A stretch of 54,538 nucleotides of DNA. Source: Candidatus Binatia bacterium (GTDB lineage Bacteria > Desulfobacterota > Binatia > UBA9968 > JAJDTQ01). The notes beneath the pieces are model-generated. The model had not been told where the DNA came from. It worked only from the letters and a program-made list of their open reading frames with translations, and ran no database searches. The stretch covers positions 1 to 54,538 of the forward strand of contig JAJEAI010000020.1 of NCBI GenBank assembly GCA_022824205.1. Reading direction: 5' to 3'. Of the stretch, positions 1 to 8,419 are shown piece after piece. The position numbers and the translations under genes are program-made. How positions within the stretch are numbered: the stretch's first letter is position 1; every line of letters begins with the position of its first letter.

Positions 1-24
1 GTCATCCCGGACGCCCTAAGCGTC

Positions 25-45
25 ATCCCGGACTTGATCCGGGAT
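25..45. repeat. Short palindromic repeat (ATCCCGGA stem)
   Basis: Perfect 8-bp inverted repeat ATCCCGGA-CTTGA-TCCGGGAT just downstream of the first minus-strand gene. A half copy (GTCATCCCGGA) starts at base 1. The sequence differs from the ATTCCC-type repeats found elsewhere in the window. It could fold in the transcript as a weak terminator, but no T-run follows. Confidence 0.6.
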
Positions 46-83
46 CCGGAGGAGGGGTTAAGACGGTCTGAATTCCGACAGCC

Positions 84-2948
84 CTACGCATCCACGCGAG
101 GGCCATCAGCGCTCCTGCCAAACTCTCGCCGGATATCGGTCACGGCCTCCATGATCTCCGCGGGCAGGGGTTCGAGCTGTTCGCCCGATTCCGCCCGTGC
201 CGCGTGCCAAAGGGGCTCCATCGATTCGACCAGACCGAATTGTTTCAGGATCTGCTTCACTCGTGGCGCATGGCCGGCCGCGACGGCTTGGCACAACGAC
301 ACCGTAAAATGCGGACGTTTCTTCCTCTGGAATTCAGCACCACCTATACGGAGAGCGTGCTCAAGCGCATCCAGCGCCGGCGTCCAGTTGTCGCGATGAG
401 CCAGAACATCGCAGAGCGTATAGACAGCGATTGCACTGTCCGGTGCCAATTGGACCGCGCGTCTGGCGTAGTCCTCGGCCTCTGCAAAACGGGCCGAATC
501 GTACTGACCAAGGATGGCTTCTGCAAAAGCCCGCCATGATTCATGATGTGTTGGATCAATCGTTGTCGCTTTGTTGCAGACTTCTTCTGCCTCGGCGGAT
601 TTTCCCACAGCATTCAGCAGGCTGGCCGCCGCCGCCAGAACCGCCGTGATGGGGTCCCGTAGATCCCGTGGATCATCTGGACGGACATAGTCAGAGGCCG
701 AACGCGAAACGGTATTCGATTCTTCATACCGTCGCAGTTCCAGTACGGCAGGGAGGTATCTGGCGAGTAGGGTATTGGCAACCATGTGCCGCAGAAGGGG
801 AGGGTCATCCAAGCGAACATACTCCCTGGCGCGCTCGCATACACGGACAAGTTCGTCGAGGTCGTTGACCTTGTCGAGAGCGGCACTCGCGACACATAGC
901 GCCGTGGCCGCGGTCTCTCGCAAATCCAGTGGATCGTTCAAGTGGATATACGCGGCAACTCGTTTCCAATCGACCACGGCCTCCTCAGATCGGTTTAATT
1001 GATAGAGGACCGCACCCTTGGCGCAGAGTGACTGTGCGGCTCTATGTCTCAGCCATGGTGGATCATGTGCTCGTGTGGACTCCGCGACTCGTTCCCACGA
1101 AGCCATGGCCTCTTCATACTGGTCCAGTTTCGCGAAAGAGCTGCCGCTGAAGTGGAAGGCGCATGCGGCGAAGTGGAGCAAGGATATTGCGTCATGTGGA
1201 AGGATGTTCTCTTCAAACCACTTCACGACTTCTACAACTTCTGCATACCGCTTCAATCGAAACAGAGCCAGCGCCTTGCCCAACAACGCCGTAGCAGCCA
1301 ACACATGCGACTTGTCGTCGGCAAAGGAATCGCCCACAACCCGGTCGAAGGTTGTAATTGCGGCCTGATGCCGTCCTGCATCCAACAGTGTGAGGCCAAG
1401 GGCCGTCCAGGCTCCGGCATCATTCGGCCTTTCGTCGACTGCGGCGCGGCACAGTGCTTCTGCTTCCTCGGAACGTCCAGCTTCGGACAGTGCTAGGCTA
1501 TGGTTCAACAACTCAGTCAGACGCCCTGAAGCCGCACGATCATACGCTGCAAACGACTCGTGGACCTCAGCGATCACCGGTGCGTTCGGACCCCACACGG
1601 CTCCAGCCAGGGTGAGTGCTTCACGCCGCCATCCGTCGCGTCTTGTGTAGTCCTCGTCCTCAGCCACATATCCGGCTAAGATGCCCAACAGACTTGAGGG
1701 TTCTCCACCATGCGAGGCTCCAAGGCGCAAACCTTCCAATGCCGCCGGATACATCATCCGCATGCCAACGGGACCGAAGAGGTCGTGAAGGAAAGCGACG
1801 AGCCGTGCCAGGCGGTCACGGCCGGTGCGTGAGAAGCGCAGCACGTAGTAGATGTTGTAGAAGCGGTCACCGACCTCGTACAGTGTCCGCTTTGCGTTCG
1901 GCAGGGGCACCTCTCGTACGTAACCCTTCTCGATCAGTTGCCTGAGCTGCGCGCTGGCGTGGGAGGAGCCAAGTTTCGCCGCGTCAGCTACCTCCCTGGC
2001 TTGCATTGGCTGCCAGCCCTCGGCGAGGCAGTGGAATACTCTGCGGGCCTGGACCGGCAATTCTTCGATCCTGGCCTTGAAATAGGGCGTCTGTTCGTCG
2101 ATGAGGCGTTCGAGGTCTTCAAAGGCGGAACCTAGAGGCGACTCGATCAGTATCCGGCACGCAAGCACGACCAACCGCGGGTTGCCGCCGGTGAGCCGGC
2201 GTATGGTTTCCAGCCTGCCATGTTCGCGGTCCAGGGCTTCCATGACTTCGGGCTTGCCTTCGCCATCCGCAAGGGCCGCGAGTATCCGCCGAGTCTCTTC
2301 GGAGTCCAGTCCCTTGAGAATGAAAAGGCGGAAGAACTCGTAGAGCGGTTCTTCATGGCTGCGAATGGCTTCGAACACCGTATTGGCCGACCCGATCAAT
2401 AGAATATTCGTACGCTCGATCAGGCTCGCGCGTAGCGCGTGAATCTGGCGCTCGTCGCCCAGTTGTTCGAGCACGGTGTCGAGGTTCTCGACAAACAGGA
2501 GCAGGCGTTTCCCGCTTGTCAGGCAGAAATCCATCAGGTTGGCCAGCGCATATGCTGTCTGCCGGTCGGTGTCTTGTTCGTCATTCCGCAGTGCGTTGGC
2601 TCTGTCTGCCCACTGGGGATCATCGGTGGCACCGGTCAAATGGCGCAGAGCAGCGAGCCAGAAATCCGCCAAGTCGCCGATTCCATAGCTTTCCTCGTGG
2701 AATGCGACGGGCTGCCAGTTGGCAGCGAGTTCGGGAGTCTCAAGGATTTCGTGCAGCAACCTTAGTCCGAGAGTAGTTTTTCCCATCCCGCGCGGGCCGA
2801 TAAGCATCATGTGCTGGCAAGGGTGGCCCGGCGGTTGTTCACGGATCAGGCGAAGCAACTCCGCGAGGGTGTCCTTGCGAGCGACGAACGAAGCCTTCAA
2901 CTCCTCCGGGGTCAGTTGGGCCGGATTGTACAGGCGTTGACGTGTCAT
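84..2948 (-). CDS. P-loop ATPase with winged helix and TPR repeats
   Basis: Large STAND-like protein of 954 residues. Walker A GPRGMGKTT is at residues 51-59. The Walker B strand reads LLLFVENLD, so Glu-Asn stands where Asp-Glu is usual. A winged-helix-like segment follows at about 295-345, then TPR units; four of them (about 625-800) form a tandem of roughly 43 residues, each opening with a DP-x-x-LR motif. The frame is open up to 2984, but I start at the ATG at 2948 because its ATGA overlaps the stop of the upstream ATPase, pointing to coupled translation. The two ATPases probably act together. TPR-bearing ATPases of this build often serve as sensors or scaffolds; the ligand is unknown and a defence role is only possible. 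Confidence 0.85.
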   Translation of the reverse strand: MTRQRLYNPAQLTPEELKASFVARKDTLAELLRLIREQPPGHPCQHMMLIGPRGMGKTTLGLRLLHEILETPELAANWQPVAFHEESYGIGDLADFWLAALRHLTGATDDPQWADRANALRNDEQDTDRQTAYALANLMDFCLTSGKRLLLFVENLDTVLEQLGDERQIHALRASLIERTNILLIGSANTVFEAIRSHEEPLYEFFRLFILKGLDSEETRRILAALADGEGKPEVMEALDREHGRLETIRRLTGGNPRLVVLACRILIESPLGSAFEDLERLIDEQTPYFKARIEELPVQARRVFHCLAEGWQPMQAREVADAAKLGSSHASAQLRQLIEKGYVREVPLPNAKRTLYEVGDRFYNIYYVLRFSRTGRDRLARLVAFLHDLFGPVGMRMMYPAALEGLRLGASHGGEPSSLLGILAGYVAEDEDYTRRDGWRREALTLAGAVWGPNAPVIAEVHESFAAYDRAASGRLTELLNHSLALSEAGRSEEAEALCRAAVDERPNDAGAWTALGLTLLDAGRHQAAITTFDRVVGDSFADDKSHVLAATALLGKALALFRLKRYAEVVEVVKWFEENILPHDAISLLHFAACAFHFSGSSFAKLDQYEEAMASWERVAESTRAHDPPWLRHRAAQSLCAKGAVLYQLNRSEEAVVDWKRVAAYIHLNDPLDLRETAATALCVASAALDKVNDLDELVRVCERAREYVRLDDPPLLRHMVANTLLARYLPAVLELRRYEESNTVSRSASDYVRPDDPRDLRDPITAVLAAAASLLNAVGKSAEAEEVCNKATTIDPTHHESWRAFAEAILGQYDSARFAEAEDYARRAVQLAPDSAIAVYTLCDVLAHRDNWTPALDALEHALRIGGAEFQRKKRPHFTVSLCQAVAAGHAPRVKQILKQFGLVESMEPLWHAARAESGEQLEPLPAEIMEAVTDIRREFGRSADGPRVDA

Positions 2949-4144
2949 GGCGCATGGTCCGTTCCGTGGTGTCTCGTCCACCACTGCCGCAAGAGGTTCG
3001 AACGGAACTGCAAGCGGTCTTGTTCACGTCTGACGTAACCGTCGATCTCCAGATCGCGCAATACCAACTGAAATGTTGTCTTGCTTCGTCGCAGTAAGTC
3101 ATTGAGCTTTACGAGGCCGATCCCGTCTTCGCGTTGGCAGACCCGGCCCAGGATGCTGAGGGCCATTTCCAACTCACCACCATTGAACGCAATTTCAAGG
3201 CGCGTGGCATAGTGGTCCAGATGGGTGGTCCCACTCGGCCCGGCAAGTCGTTCGGTAAAACACTCTTCGATCGTTTGCAGTGAGATCATTTCAGGGTCGC
3301 CTCGGCAGGCATCGCGCAGCGCGGAAAAGAAGAGTTGTACATGGTAGGGAACAGGATCGCCCAGCAGGTCCAGGATTCGCGTGACCGCGCTGTCGTCGAG
3401 TTCAAAGTCTTGATCGGGTCCCAGTTCCTTCACGAATGCGCGAGCAGTGTGTCTGTCCCACGAGTCCAGCCGAAATGGCGTGAGGTCGTTGACCGAGCCT
3501 GAAAGGCGGGCACGCCTCAAGACTCCTTCGAGCCCGATGGAACCACCGACGAGCGTGTGGACCCTCCCGCGCAAGTCTGGTGCTTGGCGCCAAGCCCTGA
3601 AGCGCGACAGCAGCAACTCGGCGTCATTTTCCTGTCCCGGTGTGCGCAGCATCCGCGCGAGAAGGAACGGTAGTTCATCGAGGATGATCAGGACATGGCC
3701 GTCGGTGTCGGGCAGCGTCGTGAGGCGATCCTGAAGTTGCATGGCGGCACGGTCCCATTCCCGCCCGATGGCCGTTTCCAGCTCCACGTGGAGTGGACCG
3801 ACATCGGTACTGGCCGAGATCCGGCCCACGACGTCCCTGATTGCGTTCGAGAACGGGATCGCATCAAAACGGCTCCGATATCGAGGATCCGCTGCCAGCG
3901 CAGCCAGAATCACGGCCATACAATCCGCAGCTCCCTTGCAGGCTTCGACATCGATATAGAAGACGTCCCAGTTCTCACGAGGCGCACGACGAAGTTCCAG
4001 CATCAAACTGGTTTTCCCCACCCGTCTAGGGGCGAGCATCAAGATATGTTCTCCCTGTTCCAGCATTTCCCACAGGCGGTTCAATTCATACTCGCGTCCG
4101 TAGAGATTGTCGCCGATGACTGCTTGGCCGGTGATGTTGCGCAT
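2945..4144 (-). CDS. AAA-type ATPase (ORC/STAND-like)
   Basis: 399-residue cytoplasmic P-loop ATPase. Walker A APRRVGKTS is at residues 38-46 and Walker B VLIILDELP at 151-159. The N-terminus (GREYELNRLWEML) matches the sensor-like start of archaeal/bacterial ATPase_2 and AAA_16 proteins. The last 75 residues look like a winged helix (LLRRSKTTFQLVLRDLEIDGYV). It is the first gene of a two-gene operon and its TGA overlaps the ATG of the TPR ATPase by four bases. The leader upstream is much more AT-rich than the neighbours. Family assignment is firm at the ATPase level only; the function is not known. Confidence 0.85.
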   Translation of the reverse strand: MRNITGQAVIGDNLYGREYELNRLWEMLEQGEHILMLAPRRVGKTSLMLELRRAPRENWDVFYIDVEACKGAADCMAVILAALAADPRYRSRFDAIPFSNAIRDVVGRISASTDVGPLHVELETAIGREWDRAAMQLQDRLTTLPDTDGHVLIILDELPFLLARMLRTPGQENDAELLLSRFRAWRQAPDLRGRVHTLVGGSIGLEGVLRRARLSGSVNDLTPFRLDSWDRHTARAFVKELGPDQDFELDDSAVTRILDLLGDPVPYHVQLFFSALRDACRGDPEMISLQTIEECFTERLAGPSGTTHLDHYATRLEIAFNGGELEMALSILGRVCQREDGIGLVKLNDLLRRSKTTFQLVLRDLEIDGYVRREQDRLQFRSNLLRQWWTRHHGTDHAP

Positions 4145-4191
4145 TCATGTGTCTCCCGTTGGGGGAAGGTAAGGAGGTCAGCATATATGAC

Positions 4192-4252
4192 AATGGACAA
4201 TTTGGCAATAGATATTTTGGCAAAATTTTCACTGCCATATCTCCTGGAGACT
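4192..4252 (-). promoter_or_regulatory. AT-rich leader with repeated TTTGGCAA boxes
   Basis: The stretch upstream of the ATPase pair is strikingly AT-rich. TTTGGCAA occurs twice on the plus strand (about 4200 and 4213), followed by ACTGCCAT. Boxes of this kind may be a promoter/operator for the two-ATPase operon, but no clear -35/-10 pair can be assigned. Confidence 0.3.
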
Positions 4253-4308
4253 GAGGGGGGTACGCCAAGGGGCAAGGAGAGCTGGAGATCGAGTTGAAAG
4301 GGGCGATT

Positions 4309-5763
4309 TCAGTCCGCACGCCAGGACGTGAGGCTCTTCACCGCCGTTTCGGCAGCCGTTTCGCCGCTCGCGATGCAGTCGGCGATGCCGACGCCCCTAT
4401 AACTCTTGCCGGCCAGGGCGAGGGTGGCAAGGTATTTGAGTTTGCTTGTGATTCTCTCCACGCGCTCCAGGTGACCGACGTTGTACTGCGGCATGCTGTC
4501 GGGGTAACGGGTGGTGCGGTGGAGGATCGGTTCGCCGGAAATGCGGAGGAGGGCGCGCAGGTCATCGTGCACCTGGGCTTCCATTGACTCGTCGGGCTCG
4601 TCGAGCAGATGGGGCTGCAAGCCACCGCCGACGAAGCAGCGCAACAGGGCGACGTCGTCGGGAGCCCGGCCGGCGTACTTTACGCTGCTGAAGGTGCAGG
4701 CCATGATCTTCCGGCCTTCCACGTGGGGAACCACGAAGCCGTAGCCGTCCAGGGGATGGGCGACGTCGCTGCGGCGGTAGGCGAGGTTGACGGTGGCGGT
4801 GGACGAGAAGGGGATCGCCTTCAACTCGTTGCCCAAGTCCGAATCCAGCCGTGCCAGGGTGTTAGCGGCCGCATGTGCCGGCAGGGTGCAGATGACAGCG
4901 TCGGCCTCCAACTCGCCGGAACGTGGCTCCAACCCGTTGCGCCCGGTGGCGACGCGCCAGCGGCGGGCGTCCGGGTTCCATGACAGCTCTCGAACCGACT
5001 CGCCAAGCCGCACCGTGTCGGGTTCGAGGGCTTCCTCGATGCTCCTCACCAGCACTTCCATGCCGCCGTCGATGCTCACGAACAGGCTCCAGCGGGCGCC
5101 GGTCTCACGGGTCGACTGGGCGCGGCGTTTCTGTGCCCGACGGCTTCCGAGGATGACGCTGCCGTGGCGGCGCTCCATCTCCGGGAAGCGCGGCATGGTG
5201 GCGGCGAGGCTGAGGTGCTCGGGGTCGGAGGCGTAGATGCCGCCGATGAGGGGTTGGGCGACACGCTCCAGCACCTCCCGGCCCAGCCGGCGGCGCACGA
5301 ACGAGGCGAGGCTCTCGTCGCCGCTGGCGGAGCGGCGCGGGATCAGGGGCTCCAGGCCCATGCGCAGCTTGGCGCTCAAGGAAAACAACGGGCTGCGCAG
5401 CACCGAGCCCGCACGGGTGGGGGCCATCAGGAGGAACCCCTCGGGGAGCGGCTCCAGGCGGCCCCGGTGGACGGTGTAGAGCTTCAAGCCGGTGGAGTGT
5501 TGCGGGGCGATGAGGCGGTCGGTGAGGCCCAGACGCTCGCAGAGGCGCAACGCGGCGGGCTTGTCGGTGATGTAGGAGTCGGGGCCGAGTTCCAGAAGGA
5601 GGTCGCCGGTCCGCTCGGTAGCGATGACGCCGCCGAGGCGGTCGGAAGCCTCCAGCAAAGTGACCCGCAGTTCGACGGGTCCGGCGCGGCTCAGCTCCGT
5701 CAGCCGGTGGGCGGCGGCCAGCCCCGAGATGCCCCCGCCGATGACGATGATGTGTTTGGTCAT
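4309..5763 (-). CDS. hemG: Protoporphyrinogen oxidase (oxygen-dependent, FAD)
   Basis: Oxidises protoporphyrinogen IX to protoporphyrin IX, the penultimate step of haem synthesis. The N-terminus has the FAD dinucleotide-binding motif IIVIGGGISGLAAAHRL (residues 5-21), then the DRLGG-V segment typical of the family. The C-terminus carries the second FAD-contact stretch (LAGKSYRGVGIADCIASG). Length 484 aa is normal for the HemY/PPOX type. The family is called hemY in Bacillus and hemG in many annotations; it is not the flavodoxin-like HemG of E. coli. hemE lies just upstream on the same strand, separated by a palindromic repeat, so the two may be co-transcribed. Confidence 0.93.
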   Translation of the reverse strand: MTKHIIVIGGGISGLAAAHRLTELSRAGPVELRVTLLEASDRLGGVIATERTGDLLLELGPDSYITDKPAALRLCERLGLTDRLIAPQHSTGLKLYTVHRGRLEPLPEGFLLMAPTRAGSVLRSPLFSLSAKLRMGLEPLIPRRSASGDESLASFVRRRLGREVLERVAQPLIGGIYASDPEHLSLAATMPRFPEMERRHGSVILGSRRAQKRRAQSTRETGARWSLFVSIDGGMEVLVRSIEEALEPDTVRLGESVRELSWNPDARRWRVATGRNGLEPRSGELEADAVICTLPAHAAANTLARLDSDLGNELKAIPFSSTATVNLAYRRSDVAHPLDGYGFVVPHVEGRKIMACTFSSVKYAGRAPDDVALLRCFVGGGLQPHLLDEPDESMEAQVHDDLRALLRISGEPILHRTTRYPDSMPQYNVGHLERVERITSKLKYLATLALAGKSYRGVGIADCIASGETAAETAVKSLTSWRAD

Positions 5764-5795
5764 TGGCTGGGTCGGGCTGACGCTCCCCCATATCC

Positions 5796-5938
5796 GTCAT
5801 TCCCGCGAAGGCGGGAATCCAGGCGGGGCGGGGCTGGTGCGATGCACGCCGCACCCCTCCACCCCTGGATTCCCGCCTTCGCGGGAATGACGATTCGGGG
5901 CTGTAGCGGGATTCTGTAACTCACTGAACTCATTGAAC
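5796..5938. repeat. Composite palindromic repeat, complete copy
   Basis: Left palindrome GTCATTCCCGCG-AAGG-CGGGAATCC (5796 on), a GC-rich spacer, the inverted copy ending GCGGGAATGAC (5864-5891), then the tail CTGTAGCGGGATTCTGTAAC and a TCATTGAA motif. The core fits ATTCCC-N8-GGGAAT. It fills the gap between hemE and hemG and could stabilise or terminate the upstream transcript. Confidence 0.85.
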
Positions 5939-5948
5939 AGTATTATCC

Positions 5949-6989
5949 CTACCGACTGATCTCGTGCACAGCATCCACCATGGCCCTCACATGATCCACC
6001 GGGGTCTCCGGGAGTATGCCGTGCCCCAGGTTGAAGATATGGCCGGGCCGGCCCTCGGCGCGTTGGAGGATGTCTTTGACGCGACGGCGGATCTCGGCGG
6101 GAGGACCGAACAGGGCCACCGGGTCGAGGTTGCCCTGGATGGCGACGTCGTGGCCCACGCGGCTCCAGGCTTCGTCCAGGTCCACGCGCCAGTCGACGCC
6201 CATCACGTCGCTGCCGGCCTCGCGCATGAGTTCCAGCAGGCCGCTGGTGGCGGTGCCGAAGTGGATGACCGGGACGCCGGGGGTGACCGCCGCCATGAGG
6301 CGGCGCATGTGCGGCAGGACGTATTCGCGGTAGTCGCCGGGCGCCAGGGAGCCCACCCAGCTATCGAAGACCTGGAGCGCCTCGATGCCGGCGTCGATCT
6401 GGGCGTTGACGTAGGAGACGGTGGCGTCCACGAGCCGGTCCATGAGCGCGTTCCAGGCGCCGGGGTCGGTTTGGAACAGGCGCTTGGTGTGGATGTAGTT
6501 GCGCGAGGCGCCGCCTTCGATCAGGTACGAGGCCAGCGTGAACGGGGCGCCGCAGAAGCCGATGAGCGGTACGCGTCCGGCCAGCGCGGCGCGGGTGCCG
6601 CGGACGGCGGCGTAGACGTAGGCCAGGGACTCGGCCGGGACCGGGTCGCGCAGCGTGTCGACATCCGCGCCCGTCCTCACCGGCCGCTCGATCACCGGGC
6701 CGCCGGTGGCGTACTCCAGCCCCACGCCCATGGGCTCCAGCAGGAGGAGGATGTCGGCAAACAGGATGGCGGCGTCCACGTCGAGACGCTCCACCGGCGT
6801 CACCGTCACCTCGGCGACGAGGTCGGGCGTCTTGCACAGTTCCAGGAATCCGACCTTGGCCCTTACGTCGCGGTACTCCTTCATGTAACGCCCGGCCTGA
6901 CGCATGAGCCATACCGGGGTGTAGGGAGTCTTATCGCGCCGGCAGGCGGCGAGGAACGGGTGTTGTGGTGGTGTGTCGGTCATTGTCAT
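5949..6989 (-). CDS. hemE: Uroporphyrinogen decarboxylase
   Basis: Decarboxylates the four acetate side chains of uroporphyrinogen III to give coproporphyrinogen III; a cytoplasmic haem-pathway enzyme. The family signature PVWLMRQAGRY is at residues 25-35, with conserved IGFCGAPFTLASYLIEGG in the middle and GNLDP / NLGHGILPET towards the C-terminus. At 346 aa it has the usual length. It is followed on the same strand by the protoporphyrinogen oxidase. A half copy of the palindromic repeat lies directly upstream of the start. Coproporphyrinogen oxidase and ferrochelatase are not in the window. Confidence 0.96.
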   Translation of the reverse strand: MTMTDTPPQHPFLAACRRDKTPYTPVWLMRQAGRYMKEYRDVRAKVGFLELCKTPDLVAEVTVTPVERLDVDAAILFADILLLLEPMGVGLEYATGGPVIERPVRTGADVDTLRDPVPAESLAYVYAAVRGTRAALAGRVPLIGFCGAPFTLASYLIEGGASRNYIHTKRLFQTDPGAWNALMDRLVDATVSYVNAQIDAGIEALQVFDSWVGSLAPGDYREYVLPHMRRLMAAVTPGVPVIHFGTATSGLLELMREAGSDVMGVDWRVDLDEAWSRVGHDVAIQGNLDPVALFGPPAEIRRRVKDILQRAEGRPGHIFNLGHGILPETPVDHVRAMVDAVHEISR

Positions 6990-7009
6990 TCTATAGGCCC
7001 CTCCCCACC

Positions 7010-7115
7010 CCTGGATTCCCGCTTCCGCGGGAATGACTCGTTGGGGGTAGCGGGATTCCGTAACTACCAGAAATCATTGAATAAGATTTATTTTCATATT
7101 TTTTCATATCAATGA
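7010..7115. repeat. Composite repeat, right half with full tail
   Basis: Right-hand palindrome (CCTGGATTCCCGC...GCGGGAATGAC, 7010-7037), then GGTAGCGGGATTCCGTAAC, a TCATTGAATAAG segment and an AT-rich stretch ending TCAATGAC at about 7115. The left palindrome is absent. The tail closely matches that at 33198-33275 and so defines the right end of the element. Confidence 0.75.
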
Positions 7116-7134
7116 CGGAGAACCTCGCAAAACT

Positions 7135-8253
7135 CTAGTCCGAGCGGCGCTTCCCCGCCCCCAGGGTCACGGTTCCCTTGCCGTACTTGTCCTGCAGCTT
7201 GTCGATCCCCTTGTAGAGCTTGTCCATGGAGGCGCGCTCCCGGTAGTCGAAGATCGTGTCCTGCCAGCCTTCGGTGGTGATGCCGCTGGTGCTGATGCCG
7301 AGGAGGCGGACGGGCCTGTCCGGTGACAGGTTGTGCGCGAGCAGTTCCCGCGCCACCTTGAGGATGTCCACGTCGAAGCAGGTGGGCGCCTTCAGGGTGC
7401 GCGACCGGGTGATGGTCTTGAAATCGGAATAGCGGATCTTGATGGTGATGCGCCGGGCACGCCCGTCCTGGCGGCGCAGGCGTGCTGCCACCTCGCCGAC
7501 GAGCCCGCCCAGCACCTGTTCCATGGCCCCGGGCTCCGTCAGCGGCTGCGACAGCGTGGTCTCGCTTCCGATGGAGTGCTCGTGTGCGTGTGGGCCGCTG
7601 CCTTGTCGTTCCAGGTTGAGGTAGCGTTTGCCCAGCCGGGGGTGGGCGAGAAGCTGGGCCACCGTGGCGACGCCGCGGGCCACGAGCTCGCGGTGCGTCT
7701 TGGGGCCGACCCCGGGAATGACCGACACGTCCAGCGGTGCGAGAAAACGCTCCTCGGAGCCGGGCGGCACGTAGAGCAGGCCGCGGGGCTTCACGGCGGT
7801 GGCGGCGATCTTGGCCAGGGTCGGGTGCGTGGCGAGCCCGCCGGACGACGGCAGCCCCAGCTCATGCTTGATGCGGCCGATGATCTCGTGCGCCGTGCCC
7901 ACGGGATGGCCCATCAGCTTTTCCGTGCCGGTGAGATCGACGAGCCCTTCGTCGATGGAGTACGCGCGCACGTCCGGCGAGAACGAGCGCAGCAGGTCGA
8001 ACACTTTCCGCGAGAACTCGCTGTAGACCCCGCGCCGGCCTGGCACGAAGATTCCGTGGGGACAGAGCCGGCGCGCCTGGAACCCGGGCATGGCGGAGCG
8101 CACCCCGTACTGGCGCGCCTCGTACGAAGCCGAGGTCACCACCCCACGGCCCGCGCCTCCCACCATCACCGGCTTGCCTTCCAGGGAGGGGTCGAGGACG
8201 CGTTCCACGGACACGTAGAAGGAGTCCATGTCGATATGGAGGTAGAACGCCAT
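7135..8253 (-). CDS. dinB: DNA polymerase IV (Y-family)
   Basis: Error-prone translesion polymerase. The catalytic N-terminus FYLHIDMDSFYVSVE carries the first metal Asp at residue 8, and the palm motif SIDEG gives Asp101 and Glu102. The steric-gate region, an HhH-like IPGVGPKT in the thumb and the little-finger domain follow. The length of 372 aa is typical. It is transcribed divergently from radA, so the 166-bp gap probably holds control sites for both; I see no LexA-type box there. The C-terminus ends GAGKRRSD without an obvious clamp-binding peptide. Confidence 0.94.
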   Translation of the reverse strand: MAFYLHIDMDSFYVSVERVLDPSLEGKPVMVGGAGRGVVTSASYEARQYGVRSAMPGFQARRLCPHGIFVPGRRGVYSEFSRKVFDLLRSFSPDVRAYSIDEGLVDLTGTEKLMGHPVGTAHEIIGRIKHELGLPSSGGLATHPTLAKIAATAVKPRGLLYVPPGSEERFLAPLDVSVIPGVGPKTHRELVARGVATVAQLLAHPRLGKRYLNLERQGSGPHAHEHSIGSETTLSQPLTEPGAMEQVLGGLVGEVAARLRRQDGRARRITIKIRYSDFKTITRSRTLKAPTCFDVDILKVARELLAHNLSPDRPVRLLGISTSGITTEGWQDTIFDYRERASMDKLYKGIDKLQDKYGKGTVTLGAGKRRSD

Positions 8254-8363
8254 GTCTCAGGGAAATGTTAACAGTCTTGGCGCCGGGCAGTCCATCTTGG
8301 ATCGGGAGGGTTGGGTCGGAAAGGATGGGGGAGCGACGGAGGGGCTGAACTCGGCTGATCCTG

Positions 8364-8369
8364 TATAAT
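8364..8369 (+). promoter_or_regulatory. Consensus -10 box (TATAAT) for radA
   Basis: A perfect TATAAT lies 51 bases before the radA start. No good -35 hexamer is visible 17 bases upstream. A ribosome site GAAGGAG sits six bases before the ATG at 8420. Confidence 0.55.
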
Positions 8370-8419
8370 GGGCAGCGACACGGCGCGGCCGGGAAGGCAA
8401 GAGAGGCGAAGGAGCAACA

